This document shows, in pieces, positions 4,264 to 5,782 of a stretch of DNA of 5,782 nucleotides. The notes under the pieces are model-generated. The model ran no database searches. It worked only from the letters and a program-made list of their open reading frames with translations, and was not told the DNA's origin. The translations under genes were made by a program, and so were the position numbers. This DNA is from an uncultured Hyphomicrobiales bacterium. GTDB lineage: Bacteria; Pseudomonadota; Alphaproteobacteria; Rhizobiales; Beijerinckiaceae. Location: the NCBI GenBank assembly GCA_903932565.1, contig CAIZGQ010000458.1:1-5782 (forward strand), written 5' to 3'. Numbering within the stretch: position 1 is the stretch's first letter; each line of letters starts with the position of its first letter.

Positions 4264-5782
4264 ATGGCAGCCAAAGACGTTCGTTTCTCAACCGACGCGC
4301 GCGATCGCATTCTGCGCGGCGTTGATATCCTCGCAAACGCCGTCAAGGTCACACTCGGCCCCAAGGGTCGTAACGTCGTGATCGAAAAGTCCTTCGGTGC
4401 TCCGCGCATCACGAAGGACGGCGTTACCGTCGCCAAGGAAATCGAGCTTGCCGACAAGTTCGAAAACCTCGGCGCACAGCTTGTTCGCGAAGTCGCGTCC
4501 AAGCAGAACGACGCAGCCGGCGACGGCACCACCACAGCCACCGTGCTCGCAGCCTCGATCGCCCGTGAAGGCGTGAAGGCCGTGGCCGCTGGCCTCAACC
4601 CGATGGATCTGAAGCGCGGCATCGACCTTGCGGTTGAAGCCATCGTTGCAGACCTCAAGAAGAACTCGAAGAAGGTCACCTCGAACGAGGAGATCGCCCA
4701 GGTCGGCAAGATTTCGGCCAACGGCGACGAGTTCATCGGCCAGGAAATCGCCAAGGCGATGCAGAAGGTCGGCAACGAGGGCGTCATCACGGTGGAAGAG
4801 GCCAAGAGCCTCGAGACCGAGACCGACATCGTCGAAGGCATGCAGTTCGACCGTGGCTATCTCTCCCCGTATTTCATCACGAATGCGGAAAAGATGATCG
4901 CCGAGCTCGATGACGCGTACATTCTCATCCACGAGAAGAAGCTGTCCTCGCTGCAGTCCCTGCTCCCGGTCCTCGAGGCCGTTGTGCAGACCGGCAAGCC
5001 GCTGGTGATCGTTGCTGAAGACGTCGAAGGCGAGGCTCTGGCCACGCTCGTCGTCAACAAGCTGCGTGGTGGCCTGAAGGTTGCGGCCGTCAAGGCGCCT
5101 GGCTTCGGCGATCGCCGCAAGGCCATGCTGGAAGACATCGCGATCCTGACCAACGGTCAGCTGATCTCGGAAGATCTCGGCATCAAGCTCGAGAACGTGA
5201 CCCTTGCCATGCTCGGCCGCGCCAAGCGCATCCGGATCGACAAGGAAAACACCACGATCATCGACGGCACAGGCGCCAAGGCCGACATCGAAGCTCGTAT
5301 CGGCCAGATCAAGGCTCAGATCGAAGAGACGACCTCCGACTACGACCGTGAGAAGCTCCAGGAGCGTCTTGCCAAGCTCGCTGGCGGCGTCGCGGTGATC
5401 CGCGTCGGCGGCGCGACGGAAGTCGAAGTGAAGGAAAAGAAGGACCGCGTTGACGACGCCCTCAACGCGACCCGCGCGGCCGTGGAAGAAGGCATCGTTC
5501 CCGGTGGTGGCGTGGCTCTGCTGCGTTCCATTGCAGCCCTCGCCAATGTGGTTGTTGCCAATGCCGATCAGAAGACCGGTGTCGATATCGTCCGCAAGGC
5601 GATCCAGGCTCCGGCCCGTCAGATCGTCGACAACGCTGGTGCAGATGGCGCCGTCGTGGTTGGCAAGCTGCTCGAGTCGACCGACTACAACTTCGGCTTT
5701 GATGCCCAGTCGGGCAGCTCTGTCGACATGGTCAAGGCTGGCATCATCGACCCGACCAAGGTCGTGCGCACCGCCATCCAGG
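4264..5782 (+). CDS. groEL: GroEL, 60-kDa chaperonin (3' end outside window)
   Basis: 506 complete codons are present and the frame is open to the window edge; family members are about 545 residues, so roughly the last 40, including the usual Gly-Met-rich tail, are missing. GroEL forms a double seven-membered ring that folds proteins with ATP and GroES. Nucleotide-site motifs are intact: VTLGPKGRNV (29-38), KDGVTVAKEI with Asp52 (51-60), GDGTTTATVLA with Asp87 (86-96), the catalytic Asp398 in RVDDALNATRAAVEEG (395-410), PGGG (413-416), and Asp496 in IIDPTKV, equivalent to E. coli Asp495. Apical-domain segments are typical, including EGMQFDRGYLSPYF (191-204) and KAPGFGDRRKAMLEDIAILT (277-296). 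One mild oddity is Lys149 in VGKISANGD, where the usual residue is Thr. Codon use is strongly biased, as expected for a highly expressed gene. It is cotranscribed with groES. Confidence 0.99.
   Translation, partial: MAAKDVRFSTDARDRILRGVDILANAVKVTLGPKGRNVVIEKSFGAPRITKDGVTVAKEIELADKFENLGAQLVREVASKQNDAAGDGTTTATVLAASIAREGVKAVAAGLNPMDLKRGIDLAVEAIVADLKKNSKKVTSNEEIAQVGKISANGDEFIGQEIAKAMQKVGNEGVITVEEAKSLETETDIVEGMQFDRGYLSPYFITNAEKMIAELDDAYILIHEKKLSSLQSLLPVLEAVVQTGKPLVIVAEDVEGEALATLVVNKLRGGLKVAAVKAPGFGDRRKAMLEDIAILTNGQLISEDLGIKLENVTLAMLGRAKRIRIDKENTTIIDGTGAKADIEARIGQIKAQIEETTSDYDREKLQERLAKLAGGVAVIRVGGATEVEVKEKKDRVDDALNATRAAVEEGIVPGGGVALLRSIAALANVVVANADQKTGVDIVRKAIQAPARQIVDNAGADGAVVVGKLLESTDYNFGFDAQSGSSVDMVKAGIIDPTKVVRTAIQ

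Noticed and set aside
4260..5153. Several minus-strand open frames opposite groEL
   Set aside because: They mirror the highly biased codon use of groEL; the low-complexity Ser/Arg/Ala-rich peptides have no family features.

Overview
The window looks like chromosomal DNA from an alphaproteobacterium, most likely of the Hyphomicrobiales (Rhizobiales). The reasons are a GroES-GroEL operon whose protein sequences are of alphaproteobacterial type, a heat-shock promoter of the alphaproteobacterial RpoH form (CTTG, 18 bp, CCTATCT) directly upstream of a perfect CIRCE element, and a 5-formyltetrahydrofolate cyclo-ligase gene close to a YmdB-type phosphoesterase gene, an association I recall from this class. 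Genus cannot be decided from the sequence alone.

Layout, left to right. Bases 1-215 hold the C-terminal 70 codons of a 5-formyltetrahydrofolate cyclo-ligase, cut by the window edge. An AT-rich spacer (216-356) carries a perfect 12-bp inverted repeat. Bases 357-2159 encode a 600-residue methyl-accepting chemotaxis protein with two adjacent N-terminal membrane helices, a Cache-like sensor, a HAMP domain and a complete signalling domain. An 86-nt gap follows, in which one 8-nt arm can pair with a partner on either side. Bases 2246-3064 encode a YmdB-family (TIGR00282-type) metallophosphoesterase with all expected metal ligands. Converging on it with only 8 bp between the stop codons is a minus-strand type II toxin-antitoxin cassette: a Gp49-like RelE/HigB-type toxin (3393-3728), then an XRE-type antitoxin (3073-3396), overlapping by ATGA. 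Upstream of the toxin is a 10-bp perfect dyad that is a good operator candidate. Divergent from the cassette is groES-groEL, with promoter, CIRCE, groES (3938-4225) and groEL (4264 to the window end, 506 codons present).

How the parts relate. The chaperonin operon is conserved core, under apparent double control by RpoH (activation) and HrcA/CIRCE (repression). The cyclo-ligase and YmdB genes look like an ancestral neighbourhood now separated by the chemoreceptor gene, and the toxin-antitoxin cassette sits in the next gap, between YmdB and groESL. Two accessory insertions into a housekeeping stretch are the simplest reading, though that is inference. No chemotaxis pathway genes, transposase, tRNA or CRISPR array are visible. 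I do not see a wholly new system. The points most worth checking are the probable cytoplasmic position of the receptor's sensor domain, the alternative hairpins ahead of ymdB, the Asp-to-Tyr change in the cyclo-ligase motif, and the toxin-antitoxin control region lying back to back with the heat-shock promoter.
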